Shown: piece after piece, positions 1 through 12,800 of the stretch
Numbering within the stretch: position 1 is the stretch's first letter
How the letters are laid out: the number at the start of each line of letters is the position of its first letter
Source: Aurelia coerulea
Taxonomy: Eukaryota; Cnidaria; Scyphozoa; Semaeostomeae; Ulmaridae
DNA: 64,000 nt
Direction of reading: 5' to 3'
NCBI GenBank assembly: GCA_039566865.1
Contig: CM076943.1
Location: 16,106,001-16,170,000, forward strand
Position numbers and translations under genes: made by a program
The notes under the pieces: generated by a model
Told to the model about the DNA's origin: nothing
Seen by the model: the letters and a program-made list of their open reading frames with translations, nothing else
Databases searched by the model: none

Positions 1-746
1 TATAAACGCTAGTCTCCAGTCAGTGGAATTTTCAGATTAAAAATCATTTAACCTTAAGTTTCTATATTCAATTGTGAATGACATTTTGTGTCTTAAACAA
101 CAGAATTTCCGTCTGCTCAGGAATTTGCATTGACTGGAAACTGGGTTTAGTCCTCAAAGTGTGACTCATACAATATTACAGGACTTTACTTCACAGAGAA
201 CTTTTCAAATACATAGTTTGCCTCAAGTGATTTTCAACTTAACCGGAAAGGTCTGTCTTCACGTCGTCTCCGTGACATTTTGTCCACTCATAGTTTCATT
301 TCTAGAAGTCCTAGCACCGTGTTGGATACTTCACTATCTGATAATATGAGGATGTGTTCCAGTTTTGTGGCAGTTTTTGGCTTGAAAACACTGGGAATGG
401 TATCCATTTTTATTGGAAATGTTCTGCAATTGCGGCCAAATTTTGCGAAAGATTTTGGCTATTCTCATTTCAGGATAAACGAAAATTTTAAGCTGCTTTG
501 CATTGAAAAAACTCTTTGGAAGCCTTACTCATATTCTGGGACTGGGCATTAAATCATTTCCTATATTCTGAGACTGGGTCTTTGCAGAAATGCTTCCAGC
601 ACATACCTTCGTATGACAGATGGTGAAGTGCTCCCTCCCAAAGTCAATGATTTTGTGACGATAATCGCAGAATAAGCGAGGAGAAACAAAGTCAGAACAT
701 TTGCATGATAATTTACTTTAACAAAGCAAATTGTTATTTTTTGCAG
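1..746 (+). other. Intron of gene A (upstream part), no gene seen
   Basis: AT-rich sequence before the first visible acceptor. Short open frames here show no recognisable protein features. It is presumably the 3' part of the intron that separates the S6 exon from the calmodulin-binding exon. Confidence 0.5.
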
Positions 747-929
747 ACCATTATAGACTGGTAAAGGATACTGCAGCTAGAGCAATTCAGTATTGGTGGA
801 AATACTTGAGGTTATTGCAAAAAGGAAGAAGAAGACGATCCAGTGCATATCATCACATGCGAATTAAAACAATGAGGTCGAAATTATATGCAATCATTGT
901 CAAATGGCGCACACTGCAGGGAGAGAAAG
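747..929 (+). CDS. Gene A exon: calmodulin-binding-type basic helix
   Basis: The exon follows a T-rich tract ending in TTTTTGCAG and ends at GGTAAG. It starts and ends in phase 1. It encodes about 60 residues rich in Arg/Lys with W-W-K-Y and an R-R-R-R cluster, colinear with gene B exon 3. It is 9 nt (three codons) shorter than the gene B exon. Confidence 0.85.
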
Positions 930-3900
930 GTAAGCTATGATGAGGCGATTTGTAGGTAGCAACATCGCAACTCGATGAAAATGCAACAGCAAACATGTAT
1001 ATATTTAAAGGACAAAGGATATATAAAGTGTACCGTTGAAGAGGGCCTAACCATTCGAAGAAAACAGGCATCAATTTGGTCTTTTGAAATACAAAATACT
1101 ATAAATAGAGGTTGATACTCTCAATAAATCAGTTGCTCTGAAGATGCCCTAGTGGGCGAAACTAGTTAGCAGATAACTGAATAAAAAAGCGCAAAAGATC
1201 AACTCGATGCCTGCTCTCTGCGGATGTTGTCCCTCTTCTTCTCATCGTTCACTTTATAAAGGATATATATATGCTGCCTATAATTAGGTTCCGGTTGCAC
1301 GATACCGTTCACAGCAAGAAATATTGGCAGTTCGGGCACATTTTTGTGATTTCCGTAATAACCATGAAACAATAATGAAAATAGAAAATTTACTTACAAA
1401 GCAAAATTGTTTGCATTCCGTTAACAACATCGTGACTTTCTTAAGCCCTCTGAATCCCATTGTCTGTTGCTCAGCTATAAGCCTGGCCAAAGCAAGTTAC
1501 GTTGTTGTAAACGGAGTACAAACAATATTTTGCTTGGTAAGTAAATTATCTTACTTAAGTACTATTTCATGGTTAGTTTAGAGGAAATCACAGCAAGGTT
1601 AGGACAAATAGTTGCTTATTCATGGAGCATGAGCATCGACATTGCCTGCTCTCTCAAAACCGGAGTACGGATTATCCAAAGGAGAAGAAATGATCTAATT
1701 AAGAAGTGTTCTTCTCTTCGTTTTAGATGATTATTGGCGAAAAGAATTTCTTGGTGATAATACAGCAATGTTATTGACAGACGTCTCTAGGGAAGTAAAG
1801 TCAATCAAAGAATTTCTTGTGGATATTGTACAGCCAGCTCTTCATCCAATTGAAAATATGGCTGCCATGCACACACAAACTGATGCAAGCCCTCAAAAAG
1901 GTCCACACATTCTGCCACAACTGGCAACTCGCTTTGAGGTTAGTATGAATATCCTATCATTTGGAAAAAAGGTCCATTTATGATAGGTAAATTGCTTAAA
2001 GGCAATCTGTCCCCTTAGATGAATGAAAATAAAACCGAGAAAGATCTCAATTGTATATTTCAGAAATGTGTGCAAATTCGCTTTATCCAAAGAAGTTAGG
2101 GTCATAGTGACTCACTGATGCATGAATTTAGCTGCAGCGTAAATGAGGTAAATAAAGCAGTAACTAAGGTCAGAACAATAGGAGACAGACTGCTTTTAAA
2201 TGATTTTTATGAGCTGCTTGCAGTGACAAGAAGATAAGATATTAATCCTTCCCCCTGCTAGCAGCTCATGCCATTCTTAATTATGTTTTTGGATTTATGA
2301 TAGCATATAAAAAGGTCAATTTTAAATATCTCAGAGTTGTTCCATTTAAAGGTTCGGTACCAATCTAAATCTAAAAAATTGGTGGACTTTTCTTGCAAAA
2401 AGTCATCATATTGTATCCTGTTTCAAAAGCGAGATATTCAATCTTGATTGATAACTGACATGCTTTGGTGTTAAACGACTAAAACCACGTAAAAATGATA
2501 CAACATTGGAAGCTTACAAGCTTATTGAAGGTGTTGTGGCGCAGTGGTGCAATCCTCTGACTTTGCAGCCAGAACAGTCAGGCGAAGTGGGTTCGATACC
2601 CGGTAGGGTCCCACCACTTGAGCGTCATGACAAGGGGTCGCAGACTCGATTAGGGCTGCTCTATTTCTGCGATCCCAGCGCTTGGCGCTGAAAAATGCAA
2701 TTTCACCTTCACCTTCACCTTACAGCATCCCAAGCTCCATAAACAAGTAACAAACACAGGGCTGAAGCTAACAGAGGGGCTTGGGGGTAGAGCAGTCCAT
2801 ATAAGGCAATTTGTGGTAAATTTTACCCTATTTTTTATAAAGTGTTTGAAGGAGTACTATTTCTTTGAGCTTGAATTATCGACGTTGAGGATAAATGCAG
2901 GCAGCTATTATTGAATATGGATCATAATTTGCTTCTTATCAACGAATTATGAAGATTGGATGGTTGGATTGCAAAATATTTCTTGATCTACTGGGTGTCC
3001 CAAAAAAGTACTCCCCATTTTGAAAATCATCAGAATTTGTCTACATGACCGATCTTCAATTTTCTTTCTTTGCCAAGTAGATCAAGGATCAATTTTTTTC
3101 CCAGATATAGCTATTCTTGTAATTGGTTTAAAATTAGCAAATTTAGCTCTTTTTAGGGCTACCTGGTTTTAATTCATATTGCAAAAAAAGCATTTATGCT
3201 TGTCTGATCAATTTCTTTGTGCATATAAAGCTTCTAGTTTGGTCATAAATGACAGAAATGACGGAAATGACAATGAAAATGAAAATGAAAAATCTGAAAA
3301 TTTCGGCTGTTAGGCAAGATTGATAATTTTGCTTAAAAGTATAGCTCAAAATAAGGTTTTTCAACGTGTAATTTTTCTACCTCGTTGCATCAAAAGCAAA
3401 GATTTTAGCATCTATAAATATTGTTGGGTCTTTGACAAAACAAGTCAAAAATAGAATTTTATCAAAGGTTTGATAATCAATTTTTGGTGATTCTTTAAAC
3501 AGGAGTACTTTTTTTGGGACACCCGGTATGTTATTGAAGAATAGGTACAACCATTTCATAAATGATTTTAACGCATGTTCCTTCTGCAGATATTATTGCT
3601 ATTTTAGTTCAACTTTTTGCTGTAGGAAAGCTTACACCGTTATTGATTCAGGGCTAGAATCAGCCCTGGGCAAACGTATCATGTCACTCATGGTGTAATT
3701 ATTATGATTGAACAGTTCTGTATCCTGCCTGGTGACAAGGAGGGATCCTAAAGAAGTGTAAGCAAATGTGTCAGATTGTCACACCCCCTCCCAACACTTT
3801 ACGCCTTTAGATAGGAGAAATAAGCAATTTAGATAGGATACTTTTTAGAAGATTTTAGATTTTCAAATTTTAGATTTTAGATTTTAAATTTTGGATCAGA

Positions 3901-4450
3901 CTGTAGAGTTTTAAATAGAAATTGGCAATTTTATATAGAGCGTAATTTTTGGTTTGATCTTTCCCTTCCCCAAGAGCGGCGCGTATAGATGCCTTAATCT
4001 TATTTGTGACGCTTTTGTCCGTAGGTACCAGTCAGCGTGCAGAATCACTCAGCGCCTCCTGAAGCACACCAACACTTAGGACAAGAAAGTTATAGAGACA
4101 CAATGCCACATTATAGTGAAAATGATAACCTCTTACAGCATAACAGATATCAACATACAGCCTCGATCTCAAGGAGCACAAGTGGCGTCAGCAGTTTCCG
4201 AGGATACAGCATGAATGCTTCTCCTGATAACAATATGAAGGAACTTGAGTCCTCGATAATACTACTGCAAAATCAAATACGACTTATGAATAACAATTTG
4301 GATGAAACGTATTCTAAATCAAAACGAGATCTAAAGGATTTAGAAAATCTTGTAGCATGTGTGGTACATGTTCGTTCGAATTCTCAAATCGACGCACCGT
4401 TATGCTCTAACTGTAGACTTATATCTCAGCTGAGGGCATCGTCTTGTTAA
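747..4450 (+). CDS. SK-like potassium channel gene A, 3' part (join 747-929, 1727-1938, 4025-4450)
   Basis: These are the last three coding exons of a small-conductance Ca2+-activated (KCNN/SK-like) K+ channel paralogue. The gene runs in from the left edge, so the S1-S6 and pore exons are not visible. The first visible exon encodes a basic IQ-like helix (A-A-R-A-I-Q-Y-W-W-K-Y) in the position where SK channels bind calmodulin just after S6. The second encodes D-D-Y-W-R-K-E-F-L-G-D. The third encodes a Ser/His/Gln-rich linker, a coiled coil and a terminal C-S-N-C pair. All junctions are GT-AG with phases 1/1/0, identical to gene B at 8878-20293. Over the first 31 residues of the middle exon the two paralogues differ at one position (S versus A), so the reading frame appears to be under constraint. 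A candidate AATAAA lies near 5072. The intron at 1939-4024 has taken up a SINE and a TA-flanked foldback element. Confidence 0.85.
1138..1180 (+). other. Hammerhead-ribozyme-like core (Penelope-like element end?)
   Basis: The sequence reads CTGAAGA-T-GCCC-tagt-GGGC-GAAAC and is followed by a TAGTTA/TAACT stem. This resembles a hammerhead core (CUGANGA, stem II, GAAA), with one extra base before stem II and no clear cleavage triplet. A second match with GCAAC in place of GAAAC lies at 35479-35506. Such cores occur at the ends of Penelope-like retroelements, and no coding part of one is visible here. Confidence 0.3.
1727..1938 (+). CDS. Gene A exon: D-D-Y-W-R-K segment
   Basis: A 212-nt exon after TTCGTTTTAG and before GTTAGT. 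It has the same length and phases as gene B exon 4. The N-terminal half (through K-S-I-K-E-F-L) is almost invariant between paralogues, while the C-terminal half has diverged, so the conserved part probably has the functional role. Confidence 0.87.
2533..2724 (+). repeat. tRNA-derived SINE, family 1, copy 1
   Basis: The 5' part has pol III boxes of tRNA type: A box TGGCGCAGTGG at 2537 and B box GGTTCGATACC at 2590. A body including GCGATCCCAGCGCTTGGCGC follows, then a tail of repeated CACCTT units. It does not fold into a full tRNA. A second copy lies on the minus strand at 32888-33078. It is inserted in the last intron of gene A. Confidence 0.85.
2991..3526. mobile_element. TA-flanked foldback MITE (mariner-like), copy in gene A intron
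   Basis: The termini are inverted: CTGGGTGTCCCAAAAAAGTA on the left and its near-perfect complement ending GGGACACCCGG on the right. Each end is bordered by TA, the target dinucleotide of Tc1/mariner transposases. It is 536 bp with no coding sequence. A related copy is at 42640-43123, and right-end fragments lie near 4843 and 41921. Confidence 0.7.
4025..4450 (+). CDS. Gene A terminal exon: linker, coiled coil and C-S-N-C tail
   Basis: The acceptor is TTTGTCCGTAG and the exon opens in phase 0 with V-P-V-S-V-Q-N. A polar linker of about 65 residues leads into a heptad-like segment (S-S-I-I-L-L-Q-N-Q-I-R-L-M-N-N-N-L-D), then A-P-L-C-S-N-C-R and a TAA stop. SK channels also end in an assembly coiled coil, so tetramerisation or partner binding is the inferred role. 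Confidence 0.87.
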   Translation, partial: VPVSVQNHSAPPEAHQHLGQESYRDTMPHYSENDNLLQHNRYQHTASISRSTSGVSSFRGYSMNASPDNNMKELESSIILLQNQIRLMNNNLDETYSKSKRDLKDLENLVACVVHVRSNSQIDAPLCSNCRLISQLRASSC

Positions 4451-5824
4451 AAAATTATGACCCAAAGATTTGATAAAGGATGAGTCCAAGTATGCAGAGA
4501 TTACCAAATGAGTCGTAACACTTGCACCTTTATAATTCACTTGAACATAAATACCTAGTTTCGAGATATTGGTGTTTTGAGTATTGAAATATTAATTTGT
4601 GAATTACATTTGGTAATATGATTTAATCTGGTGCTTGTAGTATTTACTCTGGTTCGGAAGCTGATGCAAATATTATCTTTCGAAATAGATATTTCAACAC
4701 CCAAAAACAGCAATATTAAAAAAATGATATCTATATTCAAGTTAACTATCGAGGTACGATTAAGAAATGATTCCCATTTATTAAAGCTAAATTGACATCT
4801 ATAGGCCCTACCAAATCTGTTTACCTTTTTCTGGGACACCTGGTACTATTGCTCAAATAATGTTTTCCATGCCGCAATTTCATTGTCTCTCTTTAGGAAG
4901 AAAACGCAACGATATATTTGGTGATTGATTGACTTTGGTGATTGACACATTTACTAAAAAGAAAGAAATCGAGAGACTTGTAACATAATCAAGTCTTGAA
5001 GATTTTGCAAAAGGTCCAAGTTGCTGATGCTCACTCGGTAGATAGTTTCTTCATAAATGCTTCCAAATACCTAATAAAGTAAAGACATCATTTGTCCGGC
5101 TTGTCTTTGGTGTGCTTTATATTTACAGTGAAAGCACAACAAGTGTCACTGAGATATTTTATCACATAAAGTGCTGATGGTGGAAAGTGCTGATCCACCC
5201 TCCAAAAGTGACATGCAATTCCATATTTTCGTATTAAGACCACATTTACATTGTACCGTTAAAGGTCTGGATCCATATAACATTGTAGTGAACCAGACTT
5301 CCGCTTACATTGTTTCTGCTAATTCATAGTACTTTGTTCCTTTGATATATAGATAAATTAATTCCGGATCAGCGTAAAAAATGTAGAACTCAAACTTTGC
5401 AACGGATCGTGTAGTTGTGCATATTGTACAGGTATGATGTAGATGTGGTCTAAGATTCATTTGCAATCATGATGGTTGACACGAATGTCTCGAATGTAGT
5501 AAAAGCAAGCACGATTTTGCATCTTCATTTTAGATCCATGCCCATTACTACATTCCGTAGAAAGAGATACAATTTATAATGTGAAAACCACGAAATTCTT
5601 TGGGACTCTTGTGCTATTGCTCTGATTTTGGGCTTCTTGTTAACACGAACCATTGTATAATGTCACTGAGATTTAGCTGTGTAGGTATTTACAAATATTT
5701 TGTCAAGTGTGGATAAATTTAATTTGCTTTGATTCTTTTAGATGATCAGAGAGTCAGTCAAACAGTGACAGAAACTGACTGCCGTCTCCATTGATAATAT
5801 TTTCAACAGTAAAATTGTCATCTA

Positions 5825-6303
5825 CAGGGGGTCCCAAGAAACATGTACGCGGTTTGAATGGCTACTGTGGAGGTGCCTTCAATCCAACTAGACCCGTTTT
5901 TCAAATTTTGAAAAGACAAGATTTCAACTTAGAGTTTGGCACCAAGTTTGAGCAAATTTGATAAGTGGTTGCTGATTTATTGAGATAGAAAGTCAAAATC
6001 AATGGTTGTTTCAATCCAGAAGATTTTATTTCCGTACTTAACCTTATAACTCTAATTTTAGCATTAAATGGACTTAAACTTTGCAGTTATGTCAGGAAAC
6101 ACATTTGGGAGTAATTAATGACCACATAACTCAAGGACATTGACCAGGCAGCCTGCTGAACGCAATATTCTTGGTTTAAAACGTCTTTATCACTTTTGAG
6201 AAGCAAAATAACTGATGTTTTTCAATTTTTCAATCAATTTTTTGATTTTAACATAATAGAGAATAATGAATCCTCTGGTTTTGAGGCAGCAAATAACACC
6301 CTG
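5825..6303. mobile_element. TA-flanked foldback MITE
   Basis: The left end CAGGGGGTCCCAAGAAAC and right end ...AACACCCTG are roughly complementary, and both are bordered by TA. It is non-coding. The terminal CAGGG(G)TG/GGTCCC style matches the other TA-flanked elements in this window. Confidence 0.5.
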
Positions 6304-6770
6304 TAGGGCTACACATCTTGAAGTTTGTGAAGGAAACGTGCTTTTGCAAAACTTTGTTTCTGGCAAAAGTTTTGATAAGCATGCAAATATGTATCATAAA
6401 GTCTAGGGAAACAACAAATTTAAAGCAACCTGCAATAAATGCATTGCTTAAGTAAACGAAAGGAACTAAGGTGACATAGTCAACAAGTTGAAAAAGAAGT
6501 CAACCGTTAACTCTTTTAAATCTCCAAGAGTGTAAGAGCCACTTTAGTCTCCTTTCCCTACGTGTCGTGTGTCATTCAAAACTAACTAAAGACATCAATT
6601 CGAAGGTATGTTTTACATGGCACGCAAATGGATCATCTTCTTGACTAGAAGCAGTAAATTTTCCCAGGAAAGCCTCAAAGTTAAGCCAAATGTCCAATTA
6701 GTGCAAAATTTCACCCTCTATATTTTCAATTTATTGTTTTCGCAACTTAAAGGCGATGTCAGTCATAGAC

Positions 6771-7437
6771 TGACCATTAAAAAGTGATCCTTTCACTCCA
6801 AAGCAACAAGGGCAGATTTTGTAATAAAATGGCATCAGTTGCTTTTGATTGACACCTCAATTGAAAATGATTAGCGATTGCAGACAAAGGAAATTCTTTC
6901 AATTAGTAATCCAAAACAAACAAAGTAGCAAAAGTTTTCCCAAAGCTAATTGAGCAAACTCTCACTTTGCGCAAGCGAAAATTGGTTTCCAAGAGACGTT
7001 ATGTTTTTATGACGAAAGAAAGAGGGCAGATCTAAAGTTCTGTCTCGCGGATTTTGTTTATTTGATTCAGAAGTCGAGCAGAATGCATTGTAATTTTCGC
7101 TTATATAGGGCTGAAATGAAACGATTACAAAACAGCACCTGAATCAAATAAACGAAATCCGCCAGACTGAACTTTAGATTTGCCCTTCTTCTTTCGTAAT
7201 AAGCACATAACTTCTCTTAAAAACCACCTTTGGCTTGCAAAATGCGAGAGTTGACCTTACTGGTTTTGGGGAAACTTCTGCGGCTTTGGTTGTTTTGAAT
7301 TACTGATTGAGAGAGTTTCCTTTGTCTGCTGTAGCAAATCCTTTTGAATTGACGTGTCAATCTAAAGCAACTGATGCTATCGTATTACAAAATCTTTCCT
7401 TGTTGTTTTGGAGTGAAAGGATCATTTTTATAGGTCA
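6771..7437. mobile_element. MULE-like foldback element, copy 1 (extended palindrome)
   Basis: An almost complete palindrome whose inner arms (from 6805 and to 7404) are the AACAAGGGCAGATTTTGTAA family seen five more times here. In this copy complementarity continues about 33 bp outward on both sides (TGATCCTTTCACTCCAAA). No direct target duplication can therefore be read. It either belongs to a subfamily with longer arms or was captured by another inverted repeat. Non-coding. Confidence 0.75.
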
Positions 7438-8070
7438 TTAGAGATAGCCTTTTGTTAATGATGTAGAATTCATTTGGTTGTTTAACAGGCAGTATGACCT
7501 TAGCGAGGCAAGTTGTAACTATATTTTTGTTTCAACAGATTCCTAAAATAAGTATTTATTTATGATGCAAATGAAAATCATTTTTGTTGAAAATGTAAAT
7601 ATGATTGGAAAAGACAGATTTTGTCTGTTGTCAGTAGTGTCGTGTTTTGTACAAAATTTTCATTTAGATCAGAATCTTTTTGGTTATATTTACAAATTAG
7701 CTTGCTTGTTAAGATGAGAAGTATTTTCTGTATCATTCTTGCTACTTTTTCACTGGCGTCATGGCCCGAGATCAAGAGAGGGGGAAGGGCGGGAAATGTC
7801 CTCCCTGTGAATTAATCATCAGAGAATTCTGCAGTTGTTTATTCTGGTCCGAAGAAATCCGACTTGAAGAAAAGCCGTATCATCGTCATCGTAACATTAT
7901 TTACAGTTGGTAGATACATAGTTATTAAAAAGTAATCCAGACCAACCATTACAATAGAGCAAAATTTTCAACAAATTTTAAACATCTCCATCTTTTGCCA
8001 TCGCATTACTTGATCCCCCTTTTAAAACTTCTCAAGGTATCAGCTCTCTTTAGTTCACAATCTACAGTGT

Positions 8071-8438
8071 TCCCCGCCCGGGGGGGTCACTACCATATGT
8101 ACCAGTACGGGATGTGCCATTTTTTGGGGTACCTTTTTTCAAGCTGAAAATAAATTTTAGGGTGTCATTTTCAGAAACATCACAAATGAACATAAAGTTT
8201 AGGGTGTCATTTTGGAAGAAAAATGCTTCAGGGTATTGAATTTGATCTAATTTCAGATACTTGGTTAGAACTTCGAATATTGGTCACAATTTAGGGTATC
8301 TATTTTGAATAGCCCGTAAATTTTGGGGTAACGTTTTTGAAAAATTCATAAATTTTAGGGTATGATTTTACAATTCAAAATGGCACACCCCCGTCATCCG
8401 CCTATTGAAGTGACCCCCCCGGGGTTCCCCGGAGATTT
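8071..8438. repeat. Degenerate foldback with G/C-run ends
   Basis: The ends CCCGCCCGGGGGGGTCACT and AGTGACCCCCCCGGGG are inverted. The interior repeats a motif of the form T-T-T-A-G-G-G-T-R-T-C/T-A-T-T-T. A similar element with G-run ends is at 40719-41055. An open frame at 8362-8703 overlaps it and has no family signature. Confidence 0.55.
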
Positions 8439-8877
8439 CCTCCAAACGAAAGAGAATGTGGTCCATAAAGAGAAGCTAGTTGACCGTATGCTCAACCTTT
8501 TAATTCTTTTAATGCTGTGCATCCTCATCTCTATAAACGAGGGTGCGTTTTGTAAAGTGAAAGATTCAGCTTCAATTTTGACTCAAAAACACCCTGGGAA
8601 CGAGGTTGGAAAGCGTTTCAATGTGTTGTTTGTGATCGTCTCATATTACGTCAAATTGGAATGGATAATGGGATGCACCATTGCTATCGGTCTGTTATCA
8701 TGAAGTTTTATTGTAATTGTTTTCATCGAGGAGAACGCTGAGGAAGGAGAAAGATAGGAGAACAATTCAACATTCTGCTTTCAATATTATCCTCTACTTT
8801 TAAAATGTGTTAATAAATTGATAAGATAGACCGCAAGATAAACACAAGATAGATAGTTAAGATAGACCACACTATTC

Positions 8878-9825
8878 ATGAAATCAGTAAAGATGGCTAC
8901 TCGGAAGGATGCAAAATCAAAGAATTCAGTAAACAGCACCAGTGAAAATGACCAGGTGGAAAATAGTAGTGAGACCACACTATTCAAGAAATCAGTAAAG
9001 ATGGCTACTCGGAAGCATGCAAAATCAAAGAATTCAGTAACCAGCACCAGTGAAAATGACCATGGTGGTGAGATACACGTGAAAGAAAGCACAGTGAAGT
9101 TTCCAGAGAGCAATGTACATCTTATACCTATTGAGTTAACATCATGGTTCTCGAAGACTTCAAACGGAACGGCAGTACTCGATTTCAAGAATGCTGAGAT
9201 AGCGAAATCACAAGTTAGAGAAGCTCTGAAAAAGTATTCGACAATTCTGCTTGCTCTGGGAGCCAGTGCTGGGTTTCTTTCGATCTTGGACACGCAAATT
9301 ACGAGAAAAATAGGACAAAGTGAAACATCATCAAATACTTTGGCTCTTTACACTGGAATACAAATTTCAGCAAGATCTGCTATCTCAATACTTTCAATAG
9401 CAACAGCAGTATATCTATATATGCACTATTCTCAAATCCATACACTTAAGGTGCTACGAAACATCATTCCACCTGAAAGTGGATTCTGGTTTTCAAGGTT
9501 GGCTTTGCAATTTTTCGTTGAACTTACTGTGTGTTGCATGCACATACCACCAGGAACCCGTATCTTTCCAGAAGAAGCCCAGCTTATTGTATTTTCAAGA
9601 TTTTACCTTATTGTAAGATTCTTAAAACAGAAACACAAGCTGAAGAACAGCAAATCAACAAGGTTTATTGCATCGGTTACGAAGACCGATATGAGTTCAT
9701 CAGTATTTCTGTTGAAAATTTACTTTCTGAGAAAGCCATTTATTCTGGTTATTGGCACGTATTTAATAACTATTTTAGTTGGTGGATTCGCAGTTTATGT
9801 GGTTGAAAAGAATATATCCTTTTTG
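8878..9825 (+). CDS. Gene B exon 1: N-terminus and S1-S5
   Basis: A long exon (316 codons) ending in ...TCCTTTTTG before GTAAGT, phase 0. The start could be ATG 8878 or ATG 8893. The 5' end contains a 90-bp direct duplication (8865-8954 and 8973-9062, period 108 bp) that repeats M-A-T-R-K-x-A-K-S-K-N-S-V. In the second copy the first ATG has become AAG, so it is now coding. Confidence 0.9.
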
Positions 9826-12800
9826 GTAAGTAAGTTTATTTGTTTAGTTGTATTTTGGGTTTTCCCCACTTGATGCTTTGATTACAAATCGTTTCAGATG
9901 CCGATTGAGCTACGTTGCTAACGCTTGCCACAATGTAAAATTTATTGATTTATTTCATGTTCCATTAAAATTTCACAGGACAAGTTACTTATTACTGTAC
10001 CTAATAATTACTCCACGAAAAACACCACAAGGACGATATAACCACCGGGCGCAATAGACTATGACATAATAAGGACCTTTTATTATACATATAGGTCGAT
10101 ACTGCAGTACAAAGGCAGGCGAGATTTCAATCATTATCATCATTATGCATTTATGGCTAGTATTGAGGCGTCGTATTTGATTGATCAAGAGCAAGGACGC
10201 AAGAAACAAACGAAACGGCTGTCATATGCAAAATATTTCACACCTCTGAGTCTATTCAGTCAAACCAAAATTCTGCCTTTGGAATTCACGATCCCATAAG
10301 ATGATCCTATTTTACTCAACTTAGGATCGGGCTCAACAAGCTACATTCCCACAAATTCAAGCATAATTTTAGGGATACCATAAACCCAATTTGCCCAAAA
10401 AGCAATGGCAATGAGGATACGGAACACTTTTTACTGCTCTGCCCTTTGTTTGATGCTCAACGTCGAGATCTTCTCGCTGAGATTGTTGAATTATTGTGAC
10501 CATTTATACAAATCATCGATCTTTCAAATGATGCTTTGACGCAGCTTTTATTGTATGTTGTTACAGACCTTTCTAATGACTTGAACAGAAATATAGTCGC
10601 GTTGACTTTACGCTTTATCCACGAAACTGGTCGCTTTAATTAAGATCTTTAATTAAGGCTGCAGTTATGTACAAAGCAACCACCCTCAACGTAAATTTGT
10701 TCTTTTTCTTCTTTCGCTTCCCATGGTATCGTCACTGTAGTGTTCCATAGTATTTAGGAAAGTATGGTAGTATGTAATATTTATTGTAATATTTATATGA
10801 ATAAGAAAAATTGAAATAAATAGAGAGAACAAATCAGTATGGTTGGCTGTGCTCAAGGTGCTAAAATTATTCTTGATGCTTCCAAAGCGCTTAGGCATAA
10901 CGAATAACGGTAGGCGTTGTGTTGCATTGTACTGAACAAGGTAGTAAGATGGTTCCAAAAGTTCTCTGAACATCATTGTTTGATGATTTTCACTGATCTT
11001 TTACTTTTGTGACAGTTTGATCAGGAATAGACCTTTTAGCTATTCTGAAAAGAATCAGAATCGAACAACATTTTGCCACATTTTGTAGAATTTTGGAATG
11101 TGCACAATAGCAATGGAAGCTCTAACGCTACTCGATCGAACATTGCGTATCAAAATGTATAAAAATATCGCTCGATCCAGGCTCTTTTGTAGAATAGCTA
11201 AAAAGTCTATTGAAAGTGGTTCCGTCTCAAAATTCTGTACGAAACGATGATTTTGCAGTGTTCTTGAAAAGTAGGATCACGCCACAGGCTTTCATCTTCT
11301 TTTCAAAATGAAAGTGATATTCTGAAGAAAAGTCCTTGTACTTTACAGACGAACATACCTAAATGTTCATATAATTTGCAATTGCTCCGATATGAGTGGA
11401 TTTTACACGGTCACTTTATAATGGCATGGGTGAAGCCACCAAACAAACTGCAGAAAACAATGGATGAACAATGTACACAGGCCAGCAATGATGGTGTTTA
11501 CAGACTTATTTACCGTCTGGCGAAAGAGCTCCTATAACAATAATTAATCAGAGAGAAGGGTTTCACGACATCAATCTTTTGCAGGATACAATTTGGATGC
11601 TCATTGTGACTATGACAACTGTCGGTTTTGGAGACTTTGTACCATATTCACTCATAGCTAGAACAGTCACGGCAGCCACAGCAATAATTGGTGTGTTCTT
11701 AATGGCACTTTGCATCAATCTGGTGAATGATTCATTACAGTTGACACAGCAAGAAAAGAGAATTCTGGCTTGTAGTGAGAAAACTGGTGAGTTATCATAG
11801 ATTCTTAAACAGCACCATAAATCTGCTACACTTGCCCCAAGTCTATCTCGTCAACTGTAATAAGTCTATGTGAAAGTATACTTTTCCATTCAATTTTTTT
11901 TCACGAAATTGACTTGTGGCAAGTCTATAAACCTGCCAAAACAAACCCTTGTGGAAATAATGTTTTATAGTGATGGAAATATTTTTCCATTACCAAAATA
12001 AACAAATTTTGAAACCAGCACTAAAATTCATTCATACAACAGAGCGTTTCTTGAAGCACCAACCTAGGTAAATTAGTCTTCTGTTTCATCCTTCTCTATT
12101 ACAACCTTCGAGAAACTTTAAAAAACTTGCTAAAATCACGAGCATCTTTCCTACAAATTTTCACCTTACAGTGATGACTTGAAAACGCTTTAACGCGTGC
12201 TATTCAAATGAGAGGATAAGAAAATCTTCTCCCTAATGTGAATAACTCATTCAAGGAGATTCCACTTCCTCCCAAGAGGACAAAATAAACGAACACATTC
12301 AAGTGTCATTATTGCTAGGCAGCAAAACGATGGAAATTTTGCTCTCCGTTTTCACTCGCTTTTGCAGTTTTCGAAAGGTGCTTTTTCCAAAAAAATCTCC
12401 TGTATCAACAGGAAGGAATACCCTATTGAAGCTGGGTAAATTACTGAATGTTACTGAACATATTGACAATGACACAAGACAGTTTGCAATGTTTTGCTTT
12501 GATATTCCAGTAGCAGCATTTTTTCGAAGGGGGCTATTGTTATTGACTCACCCAACAAGGGCAGATTTTGTAATACAATAGCAACAGTTGCGTTTGATCG
12601 ACACCTCAATTCAAAGCGATTAGCGGATGCAGACAAAGGAAATTCTCTCAACCAGTAATTCAAAACAAACAAAGCCGCAAAAGTTTCCCCGAAACTAGTA
12701 GGGCAAACTCTCACCTTGTGCAAGCGAAAGATAGTTTTTAAGAGAAGTTGTGTGCTTATAGCGAAAGAAGAAGGGTAAATCTAAAGTTCTGTCGCTTAGA

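Larger units (their letters stand above)
4451..8877. other. Intergenic spacer between SK-like genes A and B, repeats only
   Basis: No credible gene is seen. It contains a fragment of the TA-MITE family (right end near 4846), a 479-bp TA-flanked foldback (5825-6303), a large palindrome (6771-7437) and a degenerate foldback (8071-8438). Gene B's promoter must lie here, but no TATA box or initiator could be picked out with confidence. Confidence 0.5.

Noticed and set aside
2533..2610. A possible tRNA gene (pol III A and B boxes)
   Set aside because: No acceptor-stem pairing or complete cloverleaf, and the sequence continues into a body and tail shared with 32888-33078; it is a SINE.
8362..8703. 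113-residue frame just upstream of gene B
   Set aside because: Its first third is a foldback repeat and the rest has no family signature; no splice link to gene B was found.
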